A DNA stretch of 64,000 nt from FEB-22 sp003105195 (GTDB lineage Bacteria > Pseudomonadota > Alphaproteobacteria > Rhizobiales > Xanthobacteraceae). Below are positions 10,420 to 19,495 of the stretch, piece after piece (position 1 is the first letter of the stretch; each line of letters begins with the position of its first letter). The notes beneath the pieces were generated by a model. It was not told where the DNA came from and did not search any database. It saw only the letters and a program-made list of their open reading frames with translations. The stretch is from positions 211,785 through 275,784 of the forward strand of contig JAOSKV010000003.1 of assembly GCA_027493405.1 (NCBI GenBank). Direction: 5' to 3'. Made by a program: the position numbers and the translations under genes.

Positions 10420-12810
10420 CTACGGGCCGGCGGCGCGCTCGACCGCGTCGGCGTCGCGGGGGCGCGGGGCCTTGGCGAGGAGCGAGAGGTTGCGCAGCAG
10501 GAAGGACGGGACCGCCTCGGCGCGCAGCGGGCGCGCGAACAGGAAGCCCTGGGCCATTTCGCAGCGCAGCTCGCGGATCCGCTCGAGCTGCTCGGCGTCC
10601 TCGACGCCCTCGGCCACCACCGGCTTGCCGAGGCTGTGGGAGAGCCGGACGATGGCATCGACGATCGAGCGGCTCTGCGGGTCGGTGACCACGTGGCGGA
10701 TGAAGGAGCCGTCGATCTTCACCCGCGAGATCGGCAGCGACTTCAGGTGGGTGAGGGAGGCGAAGCCGGTGCCGAAATCGTCGAGCGCGAGCGAGATGCC
10801 GTTCTGCGCGAAGGTGCGCAGGTTGCGACGGATCGCGGGCACGCCCTCGTCGAAGATCACGGTCTCGGTGACCTCGATCTCGAAGCGCTCGAAGGGGATC
10901 CGGCGCTGGCGCAGGCGCGCCATCACGCGTTCCGCATAGTCGTCGACCCGCAGCTCGATGTTGGAGACGTTGACGGCGATCCGCTTGACGTCGATGCCGG
11001 CCGCGAGCCAGGCCTCGAAGTCGCGGGTGACGCGGTCGAGCATCTGCAGGCCGAGCGCGCGCCCGACCTCGGCGTCCTCGAAGGCCGACATGAACTCGCC
11101 CGGCAGGCCGAGGCGGCCGTCGCCGTGCTCGATGCGCACCAGCGCCTCGAGCCCGTCGGCCGCTCCGGTGGCGAGCAGCATCTGCGGCTGGTAGACCGCG
11201 ACCACGCGGCTGCCTTGGATCGCGTCGCGCACCGTGGTGAGCACCTCGTAGCGGCGCTCGGCCGTGGCGCGCATCGCGGGCTCGAACACCACGATGCGGC
11301 CGCGGCCGTCGTGCTTGGCGCGATAGAGGGCGAGGTCGGCGCTGCGGAAGAGGTCGCTGCGGCTCTCGCCGTGCTCGGGAAACAGCGCGACGCCGACGCT
11401 GCCGTGGACCTCGATGGTCTCGCCGCGGAAGCGCATCCGGCGGCGCAGCGCGCGCAGGATCTCGGCGGCCCGGCGCTCGAGCGCGGCGTGGTCCTCGATG
11501 TCGCGCACGAACACGGCGAACTCGTCGCCGCTCAGGCGGGCGACGAGATCGTCCTCGCGGGCGACCCGGCGCAGGCGATCGGCGGTGCGACGCAGCGCGA
11601 GGTCGCCGGCCTCGTGGCCGAGCGTGTCGTTGATCAACTTGAAATTGTCGAGGTCGATCAGGAGCAGCGCGAGCGAGCCGGGCTTGCGCGCGGCGTCCGC
11701 GATCGCCTCGTCGACCGCCTCGTGCAGCTGGCTGCGGTTCGGCAGCCCCGTGAGGGAGTCGAAATTCGCGGCCTGCCAGATCTTCATCTCGTCGCGCTTG
11801 CGCTCGGAGATGTCCTGGATGATCGACCAGGTGAGCAGCCCGCTCTCGGCGTCGCGTGCCGTGGAGGAGTTCACCAGCACGGTCTTGCGCGCGCCGTGCT
11901 TGTCGACCAGGCCGCATTCGCTCGGCTCGCGGCGGCCCTCCGCGCCGAAGCCCGGGCGCCGCTCGCCGTCCTCGCGGCGCTTCATGATCAGAAGGTCGTG
12001 CAGCACCAGGTTCGCGGCCTCCGCAGCCGCGTAGCCGGTCATGGCCGTGAAGGCGCGATTGACCTCGATGAAGCGCCCGGCGCGATCGGTGAGCGCGACG
12101 CCGACCGGCGCCATGTCGAACAGCGAGCGGAACTTGAGCTCGCTGTTGCGCAGCGCGACCTCGGCGTCGTGACGCTCGGTGACGTCGGTGAGGGTGCCGG
12201 CGAGGCCGATCACGGTTCCGTCGGCGTCGCGCCGCGGCGCGGCGTCGACCGCGATCCAGCGGGTCTCGTCGGCGGCCGTGCGCAAGCGCAGCTCGGCGCG
12301 GATCGCGTGGGCACCGCCGCGCATGGCCTGGTGGAAGGCGGTCGTGAAGGCGGCCCGGTCGGCGACGTGGACGTAGTCGGTCACCGGACGCCCGAGCGAG
12401 GCGGCGACCGCGTGGCCGTTGACGTCGGTCCAGGCGCGGTTGAGGAAGGTCCAGCAGCCAGCCGCGTCGGTCTCGAAGATGACGTCGCCGATGCTGTCGA
12501 CCACGGTGCGGTACTGGGCCTCGCTCGCGCGCAGCTCGTCGCGCGTGTGCGCCAGCCCGACCTGATGGCGCAGCACCACGATGGTGAAGACCAGGATCAT
12601 CAGGCTCAGCACGGCGGCCGCGCCGAGATAGAGCTGACGCTCGCCCTCGAGCTCGATGAGCCGGCCCGCGCCGAGCCAGATCAGCGTGATCGCGATCAGC
12701 CCGAGCAGGGCGATGCCGTAGAGCCCGAAATTCTGAAAGCGCGCACGATGTGCCTCGGACGACCGCGCCGGAAGTTGCGCGGGACGCGGGAGCACGGTGA
12801 GCAGAGCCAT
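10420..12810 (-). CDS. Membrane-bound PAS-PAS-GGDEF-EAL cyclic-di-GMP protein
   Basis: 796 residues. Two transmembrane helices (about 28-50 and 60-82) are followed by two PAS domains (about 93-215 and 220-340), a GGDEF domain with LSGDEF (about 350-510), and an EAL domain (about 525-780) with intact GLEALVRIE, EVTE, DDFGTGFASL, KIDGSFI and EGVED motifs. The EAL half has the residues needed for c-di-GMP phosphodiesterase activity; the GGDEF half has SGDEF, which is compatible with cyclase activity. The PAS domains probably sense a small ligand or redox state. It is a single-gene unit, convergent with the HxlR regulator. Confidence 0.94.
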   Translation of the reverse strand: MALLTVLPRPAQLPARSSEAHRARFQNFGLYGIALLGLIAITLIWLGAGRLIELEGERQLYLGAAAVLSLMILVFTIVVLRHQVGLAHTRDELRASEAQYRTVVDSIGDVIFETDAAGCWTFLNRAWTDVNGHAVAASLGRPVTDYVHVADRAAFTTAFHQAMRGGAHAIRAELRLRTAADETRWIAVDAAPRRDADGTVIGLAGTLTDVTERHDAEVALRNSELKFRSLFDMAPVGVALTDRAGRFIEVNRAFTAMTGYAAAEAANLVLHDLLIMKRREDGERRPGFGAEGRREPSECGLVDKHGARKTVLVNSSTARDAESGLLTWSIIQDISERKRDEMKIWQAANFDSLTGLPNRSQLHEAVDEAIADAARKPGSLALLLIDLDNFKLINDTLGHEAGDLALRRTADRLRRVAREDDLVARLSGDEFAVFVRDIEDHAALERRAAEILRALRRRMRFRGETIEVHGSVGVALFPEHGESRSDLFRSADLALYRAKHDGRGRIVVFEPAMRATAERRYEVLTTVRDAIQGSRVVAVYQPQMLLATGAADGLEALVRIEHGDGRLGLPGEFMSAFEDAEVGRALGLQMLDRVTRDFEAWLAAGIDVKRIAVNVSNIELRVDDYAERVMARLRQRRIPFERFEIEVTETVIFDEGVPAIRRNLRTFAQNGISLALDDFGTGFASLTHLKSLPISRVKIDGSFIRHVVTDPQSRSIVDAIVRLSHSLGKPVVAEGVEDAEQLERIRELRCEMAQGFLFARPLRAEAVPSFLLRNLSLLAKAPRPRDADAVERAAGP

Positions 12811-13206
12811 GCTTCAACCCCCACCCCTGGAAGGTACGATGGTAGCCCCCTGAACTGGCCCGGGTTCTCCCACGCGGTGCCTTGCCGCGTCGTGAATCGA
12901 TTGCCTCCAACTTTCCGAAAATGCCTGCAATCCGCGCGGCGGTGCCGAGGCCCAAAGCGCGGCCTGTCGGCGACGGCGTGCGCAAAGCGTTGCGCGCGCC
13001 CGACGGTTTCGGGCGCATGCGCCGCGACTTAGCGGTGCAACGTCGCGCGCACGCCGCCGAGACGGCGGCGCGGCGCGTCGCATGCGCGGACGGGCGTCGA
13101 TGGCGGCGATATTCCGGTGGACAAGTCTTCGCGCGGGCGGCGATGTGACGCGCGCGGCGCGTGGCAGCGTCATACGCGCGTCATTCACCGCACGTCATAG
13201 AGGCGC
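12811..13206. other. 396-base intergenic region between divergent genes
   Basis: Holds the 5' regions of the GGDEF-EAL gene (minus) and the glycosyltransferase gene (plus). The open frames across it are GC-driven shadows with Arg/Ala-rich translations. I see no hairpin, tRNA or recognisable operator. Confidence 0.6.
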
Positions 13207-14322
13207 ATGACGATCCTCGGTTCGGCCGCGGGCCTGTTCTGTCTTGCGGCTCTGCTGGTGCACGCGTCGACGGTCGCGCTCGTGCTGGCCAGGAGACGGC
13301 GCGCGGCGCCGGCGGCGAGGCCCGCCGTGAGCATCGTGCGCCCGGTCTGCGGGCTGGAGAACCACATCGAGACAACGCTCGCCTCGGCGTTCCGGCTCGA
13401 CCATCCGCGCTACGAGCTCCTGATCTGCGTCGCCCACGGCCGCGACCCGGCAGTCCCGTTGGTCGAGGCCATGATCGCGGCGCATCCCGAGGTGCCGGCG
13501 CGCCTGCTGGTCGGCGAGGAGCGGATCAGCGAGAATCCGAAGCTCAACAATATCGCCAAGGGCTGGCGCGCGGCCGCCCACGACTGGATCGTGCTTGAGG
13601 ACAGCAACGTGCTGATGCCGCCGGACTACCTGGACCGCCTGCTGGCGAGCTGGGGCGCGGACACGGGGCTCGTGTCCTCGCCGCCGATCGGGTGCCGGCC
13701 AGACGGGTTCTGGGCCGAGATCGAATGCGGCTTCCTCAACACCTACCAGGCGCGCTGGCAATGCTGCGCCGACGCGCTCGGGCACGGCTTCGCTCAGGGC
13801 AAGTCGATGCTCTGGCGCCGCGAAGACCTCGATTGCCGCGGCGGGCTTCGCGTGCTCGGCCGGGAGGCCGCGGAGGATGCGGCGGCGACCCGGGTGGTGC
13901 GCGGCGCCGGCCTGCGCGTGCAGTTGGTGGACCGGCCGTTCCCGCAGCCGCTCGGCGCGCGCAGCGCCGCGGAGGTGTGGCGCCGCCAGGTGCGCTGGGC
14001 GCGCCTGCGGCGCGCGAGCTTTCCGGCCTGCTACGCGCCGGAGATCGTCGCGAGCGCGAGCCTGCCGCTCGCGGCGGCGGCGCTCGCGGCGCCCGACGTC
14101 GGCCTTTCGCCGCTTGCGGGCGCCCTCGTCCTGGCGAGTGCCTGGTACGGACTGGAAGCGCTGCTCGCCTGGCGCGCGGGCTGGCATCTGTCGCCGGTCT
14201 CGCCGCTCGCCTGGCTCGCCCGCGACCTCGCGCTGCCGGCGCTGTTCGTCGCAGGCTGGTTCGGCAACGGCTTCGTCTGGCGCGGTCATGCGATGCGCGC
14301 CGTCGCGCAGCGCGCCCGTTAA
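13207..14322 (+). CDS. Family 21 glycosyltransferase, ceramide glucosyltransferase-like
   Basis: 371 residues: one N-terminal membrane helix (about 3-25), a GT-A catalytic domain, and C-terminal hydrophobic segments. Family motifs are present: SIVRPVCGLENHIETTL, NPKLNNIAKGW, EDSNVLMPPDYL for nucleotide-sugar and metal binding, and RRQVRW for acceptor binding. Enzymes of this group transfer a sugar from a UDP-sugar to ceramide at the cytoplasmic face of the membrane. The hopanoid-linked enzyme HpnI is a relative, but no hopanoid genes are nearby and the DSNVLMPPDYL wording fits the ceramide group better. The upstream AGAGG is only three bases from the ATG, so initiation is weakly marked. Confidence 0.85.
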   Translation: MTILGSAAGLFCLAALLVHASTVALVLARRRRAAPAARPAVSIVRPVCGLENHIETTLASAFRLDHPRYELLICVAHGRDPAVPLVEAMIAAHPEVPARLLVGEERISENPKLNNIAKGWRAAAHDWIVLEDSNVLMPPDYLDRLLASWGADTGLVSSPPIGCRPDGFWAEIECGFLNTYQARWQCCADALGHGFAQGKSMLWRREDLDCRGGLRVLGREAAEDAAATRVVRGAGLRVQLVDRPFPQPLGARSAAEVWRRQVRWARLRRASFPACYAPEIVASASLPLAAAALAAPDVGLSPLAGALVLASAWYGLEALLAWRAGWHLSPVSPLAWLARDLALPALFVAGWFGNGFVWRGHAMRAVAQRAR

Positions 14323-14542
14323 GCCGCGGCGCGAGCGCGATTTTCTCCAAGCCGGCGCCCGGCCCGCCGATGAACTCTTTGCGCGTCCGTGCGTTGGTTC
14401 GAACTGGGGCGTCGCACGCGTCGCATCACAGCGCCGGATCACGTCACCGTGAGGCGGGTTCTTCGCGGGGCTCGATGCTGACAAGCTGTGACACCGGGCC
14501 GCGTGATGGTCCGGCCGCCGGCACGAGACGAGGGAGATCAGG

Positions 14543-15793
14543 ATGTCGCTTTCCGTTTCGCGCGCTGCGCGCGAGCAACGCCCCGACGGCGACGCGCTGC
14601 GGAGCGCCTGGCGCGACGCCTTCCGCGCGGCGCGCGCGGAGACCGAGCGGCGTGCGGCGCCGCTGTCGCCGGAAGACCAGGTCGTGCAGTCGATGCCCGA
14701 TGCGAGCCCGACCAAATGGCACCGCGCACACACGACCTGGTTCTTCGAGCAGTTCCTGCTGGTGCCGCATCTCGCCGGATACCGGGTGTTCGACGAGCGC
14801 TTCGCCTATCTGTTCAACTCCTACTATGTCGCGGCCGGCCCGCGGCACGCGCGACCGAAGCGCGGCATGATCACGCGACCCTCGGTCGCGGAGGTCGCGG
14901 ACTACCGGGCGCATGTGGACGGCGCGGTCGCGCGCCTGATCGAGACGGCCGCCGAGCCCGAGCTTGCGACCGTGACCGGGATCGTGGAGATCGGGATCAA
15001 TCACGAGCAGCAGCACCAGGAGCTGATGCTCACCGACATCCTGCACGCCTTCGCGCAGAACCCGAGCGCGCCGGTCTACGATCCGGGCTGGACCCTGCAG
15101 GACGCCCGCGACGGCCTCGCGGTGGTGCGGCCGGAGAATTTCGAGCTCTCGCGCGGGATCCAGTGGATCGGCCACGAGGGCGAGGGCTTCGCCTTCGACA
15201 ACGAGAGCCCGCGTCACGAGGTGCTGCTGCAGCGCGCCGCGATCGCGCGCCGCCTCGTGACCAATCGCGACTGGCTCGCCTTCATGGCGGACGGCGGCTA
15301 CGCGACGCCGTCGCTCTGGCTCTCGGACGGCTGGGCGACCGTGCAGAGCGAGGGCTGGCGGGCGCCGGGCTACTGGCAGGAGAGCGGCGGGCAATGGTCC
15401 GCGATGACGCTCGCGGGCCTGAAGCCGGTCGATCCGGACGCGCCGGTCTGCCATGTGAGCTACTACGAGGCCGACGCTTTCGCGCGCTGGGCCGGCAGGC
15501 ACCTGCCGAGCGAGGCCGAATGGGAGGCCGCGGCGCGCGCCGAGGCGCTGCCCGACGCCTTCGGCATCGTCTGGCAATGGACGCGCAGCGCCTACGCGCC
15601 CTATCCGGGCTACCGCGCGGCGCCGGGCGCGCTCGGCGAGTACAACGGCAAGTTCATGATCAACCAGATGGTGCTGCGCGGAAGCTCCTGCGCCACGCCC
15701 GCGGGCCATTCGCGCATCAGCTACCGCAACTTCTTCTATCCCCCGTCGCGCTGGCAGTTCACCGGGCTGCGGCTCGTCGACTATCCCGCGTAA
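14543..15793 (+). CDS. egtB: EgtB, ergothioneine biosynthesis sulfoxide synthase
   Basis: 416 residues. EgtB is a mononuclear iron enzyme that joins hercynine to gamma-glutamylcysteine or cysteine with O2. An N-terminal DinB-like domain gives iron ligands in WHRAHTTWFFE and HEQQHQEL (HxxxH spacing), and the C-terminal formylglycine-generating-enzyme-like domain ends in GSSCATPAGHSRISYRNFFYP. The length is normal. The gene lies 20 bases before egtD, the standard two-gene ergothioneine unit; no egtC or egtE homologue is in the window. Confidence 0.95.
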   Translation: MSLSVSRAAREQRPDGDALRSAWRDAFRAARAETERRAAPLSPEDQVVQSMPDASPTKWHRAHTTWFFEQFLLVPHLAGYRVFDERFAYLFNSYYVAAGPRHARPKRGMITRPSVAEVADYRAHVDGAVARLIETAAEPELATVTGIVEIGINHEQQHQELMLTDILHAFAQNPSAPVYDPGWTLQDARDGLAVVRPENFELSRGIQWIGHEGEGFAFDNESPRHEVLLQRAAIARRLVTNRDWLAFMADGGYATPSLWLSDGWATVQSEGWRAPGYWQESGGQWSAMTLAGLKPVDPDAPVCHVSYYEADAFARWAGRHLPSEAEWEAAARAEALPDAFGIVWQWTRSAYAPYPGYRAAPGALGEYNGKFMINQMVLRGSSCATPAGHSRISYRNFFYPPSRWQFTGLRLVDYPA

Positions 15794-15813
15794 CCGGGCA
15801 AGGACCCCCTCCG

Positions 15814-16785
15814 ATGAGAGCCTCGATACGCGCCGCGCTGCAGGTGCTGCCCCGCCAGGACGGCGAAGACACCTTCCTTTCCGACGTGCTCTGCGGCCTG
15901 AGCCGGGAGCCGAAGCGGTTGCCCGCCAAGCATTTCTACGACAGCGAGGGCTCGCTGCTGTTCGAGGAGATCACGCGGCTGCCCGAATACTATCCGACCC
16001 GCACCGAGATCGGCATTCTCGAGGAGCGGGCCGGCGAGATCGCGGCGCTCGTCCCGCGCGGCGCGGCGCTGGTCGAATTCGGCGCCGGCTCGACCCAGAA
16101 GGCGCGCCTGCTGCTGCGCGCGGCGCCGCAGATCGCGGCCTATGTGCCGGTCGACATCTCGGCCGACTATCTGGCGGCGGAGTCGCGCGGGCTCGAGCGC
16201 GACGTGCCGCGGCTCGTGGTCGCGCCGGTCGCGGCGGACTTCACGCGTCCCTTCGCGCTGCCCCGCAGCCTGCAGGGCCGGCCGCGCGTCGGCTTCTTCC
16301 CGGGTTCCACCATCGGCAATTTCGAGCCCGGCGAGGCCACGGACTTCCTGCGGCTCGCGGCCGGCGTGCTCGGGCCGGGCGCGCGCATGATCGTCGGCGT
16401 CGATCTCGTCAAGGACGCGGACGTGCTGCACGCCGCCTACAACGACGCGGCCGGCGTGACGGCCCGGTTCAACCTGAACCTGCTGGTGCGCATCAACCGC
16501 GAGCTCGGCGCGGATTTCGACCTCGGGCGCTTCGCGCACCGCGCCTTCTACGACGCGACGGAGCGGCGCATCGAGATGCACCTGGAGAGCCAGGCGCCGC
16601 AGACCGTGCGGATCGCGGATCGCGCCTTCGACTTCGAGGCCGGCGAGACGATCCACACCGAGAACAGCTACAAGTACGACCCCGAGAGCTTCCGCGCGCT
16701 TGCGCGCAACGCGGGCTGGCGCGCGCTCGCGCTCTGGACCGACCGCCGGCGCCACTTCTCGGTGCACGCGCTCGAGCTCGCCTGA
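15814..16785 (+). CDS. egtD: EgtD, histidine N-alpha-methyltransferase
   Basis: 323 residues. Transfers three methyl groups from S-adenosylmethionine to the alpha-amino group of histidine, making hercynine for EgtB. The SAM-binding core shows LVEFGAGSTQKARLLL and VPVDISADYL, and the substrate side shows FFPGSTIGNFEP and ENSYKY. The ATG at 15814 follows a CAAGGA site nine bases upstream. It follows egtB in the same operon. A GTCCCAC-N7-GTGGGAC palindrome begins 12 bases after its stop. Confidence 0.96.
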   Translation: MRASIRAALQVLPRQDGEDTFLSDVLCGLSREPKRLPAKHFYDSEGSLLFEEITRLPEYYPTRTEIGILEERAGEIAALVPRGAALVEFGAGSTQKARLLLRAAPQIAAYVPVDISADYLAAESRGLERDVPRLVVAPVAADFTRPFALPRSLQGRPRVGFFPGSTIGNFEPGEATDFLRLAAGVLGPGARMIVGVDLVKDADVLHAAYNDAAGVTARFNLNLLVRINRELGADFDLGRFAHRAFYDATERRIEMHLESQAPQTVRIADRAFDFEAGETIHTENSYKYDPESFRALARNAGWRALALWTDRRRHFSVHALELA

Positions 16786-16797
16786 CGTCCCAACCGC

Positions 16798-16818
16798 GTC
16801 CCACCCGACCGGTGGGAC
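16798..16818. promoter_or_regulatory. Perfect GTCCCAC-N7-GTGGGAC palindrome
   Basis: 7-bp arms around CCGACCG, between egtD and the MetE-like gene (84 bases before its start). It could be a terminator stem for egtBD, but no T-run follows, and a closely related palindrome sits upstream of the methyltransferase-MTHFR pair at 30423-30443. Operator is therefore an equally good reading. Confidence 0.45.
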
Positions 16819-16901
16819 ACATCGCGGTGGCGAACGTCTCGCCGATGCGCTAATTGCCTCGCGAAGCGGCCGCAGAGCCGCCGCGTGCAGGGAGGGCGTC
16901 G

Positions 16902-18074
16902 ATGATCGCGAGCCGCGAGCGGATCCTGACCACCCATGTCGGCAGCCTGCCGCGCAACGAGGTCCTCACCGACCTCTTGATCCGGCGCGAGGCCGGCGAG
17001 GCGGTCGATCCCGGGACCATGGCGGCCGAGATGGACAAGGCCGTGCGCGAGGTCATCGACCGGCAGGTCGCGGCCGGCATCGACATCGGCAATGACGGCG
17101 AGCAGCAGCGGGTCGCCTTCCAGACCTACATGGCGCAGCGCATGTCGGGCTATGGCGGGGAATCCCGGCGCCGCGTCGGCCGGGACTTCGTCGAGCACCC
17201 GGACCTGGTCGCGACCTTCGTGCGGCGCTTTCCCCACCGCGCCCGGATCTCCAACGCGCCGCAGGCCGTCGCCGAGATCGCCTACACCGACACGACCGCC
17301 ATCAGGGACGAGATCGACCGCTTCAAGCGCCAGGCCCAGGCGGCCGGCGCGCCGTTCGGCGAGATGTTCATGACGGCGCCGTCGCCCGGCATCGTCGCCA
17401 CCACCCTGCTCAACGCCCATTACGATTCCCACGAGGCGTATCTCGCGGCGCTCGCGCGCGAGATCCGCAAGGAATATCTCGCGATCCACGAGGCCGGGCT
17501 GATCCTGCAAGTGGACGCACCCGACCTCGCCATGGAGCGGGTGATGCAGTTCCAGGACGAGACCGACGAGGGCTTCGTCAAGATCTGCGAGCAGCATCTC
17601 GCCGCCATCAACACGGCGATCGAAGGCATCCCGCGCGACCGGGTGCGGCTCCACGTCTGCTGGGGCAACTGGGAGGGCCCGCACGTCTACGACATCGCGC
17701 TCGCGCGCATCCTGCCGGTGCTCTACCAGGCCCGGGTCGGGGCGCTCTCGATCGAGTTCGCCAACCCGCGCCATGCCCACGAATATGGCGCGCTCAAGCG
17801 TCACCCCTTCCCCAAGGACATGATGCTGATCCCCGGGGTGATCGAGTCGACCAGCAATTTCGTCGAGCATCCCGAGGTGGTGGCAATGCGGATCGAGCAG
17901 GCGGTCGCGGTCGTCGGCGACCGGGAGCGGGTGATCGCCTCGACCGACTGCGGCTTCGGCACCTTCGCGGGCCGCGAATGGGTGGTGGCGAGCGTGGTCT
18001 GGCCCAAGCTCCGCTCGCTGCGGGACGGGGCGGAGATCGCGTCCGCGCGCCTGTGGGGGAGGAGCGCGGCCTGA
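16902..18074 (+). CDS. MetE-like cobalamin-independent methionine synthase family protein
   Basis: 390 residues corresponding to the C-terminal catalytic barrel of MetE, without the duplicated N-terminal half. Zinc-ligand candidates are in HVCWGNWEGPH and in TDCGFGTF; LTTHVGSLPR at the N-terminus is the substrate loop of this group. Short MetE-like proteins move methyl groups between thiols or from other donors, and the true substrate is uncertain. The ATG at 16902 is picked for its GGAGG six bases upstream. It is followed, 108 bases on, by the M24 family gene, possibly with related function. Confidence 0.85.
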   Translation: MIASRERILTTHVGSLPRNEVLTDLLIRREAGEAVDPGTMAAEMDKAVREVIDRQVAAGIDIGNDGEQQRVAFQTYMAQRMSGYGGESRRRVGRDFVEHPDLVATFVRRFPHRARISNAPQAVAEIAYTDTTAIRDEIDRFKRQAQAAGAPFGEMFMTAPSPGIVATTLLNAHYDSHEAYLAALAREIRKEYLAIHEAGLILQVDAPDLAMERVMQFQDETDEGFVKICEQHLAAINTAIEGIPRDRVRLHVCWGNWEGPHVYDIALARILPVLYQARVGALSIEFANPRHAHEYGALKRHPFPKDMMLIPGVIESTSNFVEHPEVVAMRIEQAVAVVGDRERVIASTDCGFGTFAGREWVVASVVWPKLRSLRDGAEIASARLWGRSAA

Positions 18075-18182
18075 CGGGCGCCGTACGCTTTCCCCCCGCG
18101 AAAGGCGAGCCTCCGAGATACATCTGGCGCGGCCTCCTCTATCATGGGAGAGAAACGCGTAGGTGCCGAGAGGGAGATTTCC

Positions 18183-19475
18183 ATGGACGAGACGGTCCGC
18201 AAGATCAACGCCGAGGACATCGATCCTCGCTTCAACTGGGGCCGCGCCCTGCCGGCGCTCGGCATCATGGGTGTCGACTTCGAGGAGCGCGTCGACTACC
18301 GGCGCCTGCACCGCTACCGGCTCGGCCGCGCGCGCCAGGCGCTCGAGAACTCGGACCTCGGCGCGCTGCTGGTATTCGACGTCAACAATATCCGCTACCT
18401 CACCTCCACCAAGATCGGCGAGTGGGAGCGCGACAAGCTCTGCCGCTGGGCGCTGCTGACGCGCGGCGGCGAGCCGATCCTGTGGGACTTCGGCTCGGCG
18501 GCCGTGCACCACAAGCTCTACACGCCCTGGCTCATGCCCGAGAACTGCAAGGCCGGACTGATCGGCATGCGCGGCACCGTCAATCCGGCCTTCGGCCTGA
18601 TGAAGCGGCATGCCGAGGAGATCGCCGCGCTGATCCGCGAGGCCGGCGTCGGCGACATGCCGGTCGGCGTCGACATCATCGAGCCACCCATGATGTTCGA
18701 GCTCGGCAAGGCCGGCCTCAACATCCAGGACGGCCAGCAGGTGATGCTGGAGGCACGCGAGATCAAGAACATCGACGAGATCGCGCTGCTCAATCGTGCG
18801 GCCGCCATGGTGGACGGCGCCTACCACCTGATCCACGAGGAGCTCAGGCCGGGCGTGCGAGAGAACGACATCGTCGCCATGGTCAACGAGTTCCTCTACC
18901 GCAACGGCTCCGACGACGTGGAGGCGATCAACGCGATCTCGGGCGAGCGCTGCAACCCGCATCCGCACAATTTCACGGACCGCATGCTGCGGCCGGGCGA
19001 CCAGGCCTTCTTCGACATCCTGCAGTCCTTCATGGGCTACCGCACCTGCTACTACCGCACCTTCAATGTCGGCCGCGCGACGCCCGCGCAGCACGATGCC
19101 TACAAGCGCGCGCGCGAGTGGCTCGACATGGCGATCGACCTGATCAAGCCCGGCGTGACGACCGACCGGGTGTGCAGCGTCTGGCCGAAGGCGCCGGAGT
19201 TCGGCTTCCCGGACGAGATGTCGGCCTTCGGCCTGCAGTTCGGCCATGGCCTCGGTCTCGCCCTGCACGAGCGGCCGATCATCTCGCGCGTGGTCTCGCT
19301 CTCGCATCCGACCGAGATCAAGGAGGGCATGGTGTTCGCGCTCGAGACCTACTGCCCGGCGAGCGACGGCTATTCGGCGGCGCGCATCGAGGAGGAGGTC
19401 GTGGTCACCGACAAGGGCTGCAAGGTGATCACGCTGTTCCCGGCCGAGGAGCTGCCGATCAGCGCCCGCTACTGA
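18183..19475 (+). CDS. M24 (Xaa-Pro peptidase/DddP-like) family protein with an altered metal site
   Basis: 430 residues: N-terminal creatinase-like domain (about 40-190) and C-terminal pita-bread domain (about 200-425). The start at 18183 has GGGAG six bases upstream. Expected metal ligands are Asp278 (FFDILQSF), His355 (FGHGLGL), Glu388 (FALETYCP) and Glu403 (RIEEEVVVT), but the second Asp, 11 residues after the first, is Cys289 (GYRTCYYRTF). Peptidase activity is therefore doubtful; spacing of the remaining ligands resembles DMSP lyase DddP as well as prolidases. It precedes a hydroxyisobutyrate-dehydrogenase-type gene by 20 bases, which suggests a catabolic unit. Confidence 0.85.
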   Translation: MDETVRKINAEDIDPRFNWGRALPALGIMGVDFEERVDYRRLHRYRLGRARQALENSDLGALLVFDVNNIRYLTSTKIGEWERDKLCRWALLTRGGEPILWDFGSAAVHHKLYTPWLMPENCKAGLIGMRGTVNPAFGLMKRHAEEIAALIREAGVGDMPVGVDIIEPPMMFELGKAGLNIQDGQQVMLEAREIKNIDEIALLNRAAAMVDGAYHLIHEELRPGVRENDIVAMVNEFLYRNGSDDVEAINAISGERCNPHPHNFTDRMLRPGDQAFFDILQSFMGYRTCYYRTFNVGRATPAQHDAYKRAREWLDMAIDLIKPGVTTDRVCSVWPKAPEFGFPDEMSAFGLQFGHGLGLALHERPIISRVVSLSHPTEIKEGMVFALETYCPASDGYSAARIEEEVVVTDKGCKVITLFPAEELPISARY

Positions 19476-19495
19476 CCGATCGGGTCCGTGCCGCC

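Noticed and set aside
10363..13032. 889-codon open frame opposite the GGDEF-EAL gene
   Set aside because: Its translation is low-complexity and Arg/Ala/Asp/His-rich with no family motifs, while the minus strand encodes complete PAS, GGDEF and EAL motifs. It is an antisense shadow of high GC.
12882..13148. Small open frame in the 396-base gap before the glycosyltransferase
   Set aside because: Arg/Ala-rich translation, no ribosome-binding site and no motif; treated as non-coding.
13207..14322. HpnI hopanoid glycosyltransferase
   Set aside because: A relative in sequence, but no hopanoid gene is close and the motif wording fits ceramide glucosyltransferases better. Kept as an alternative only.
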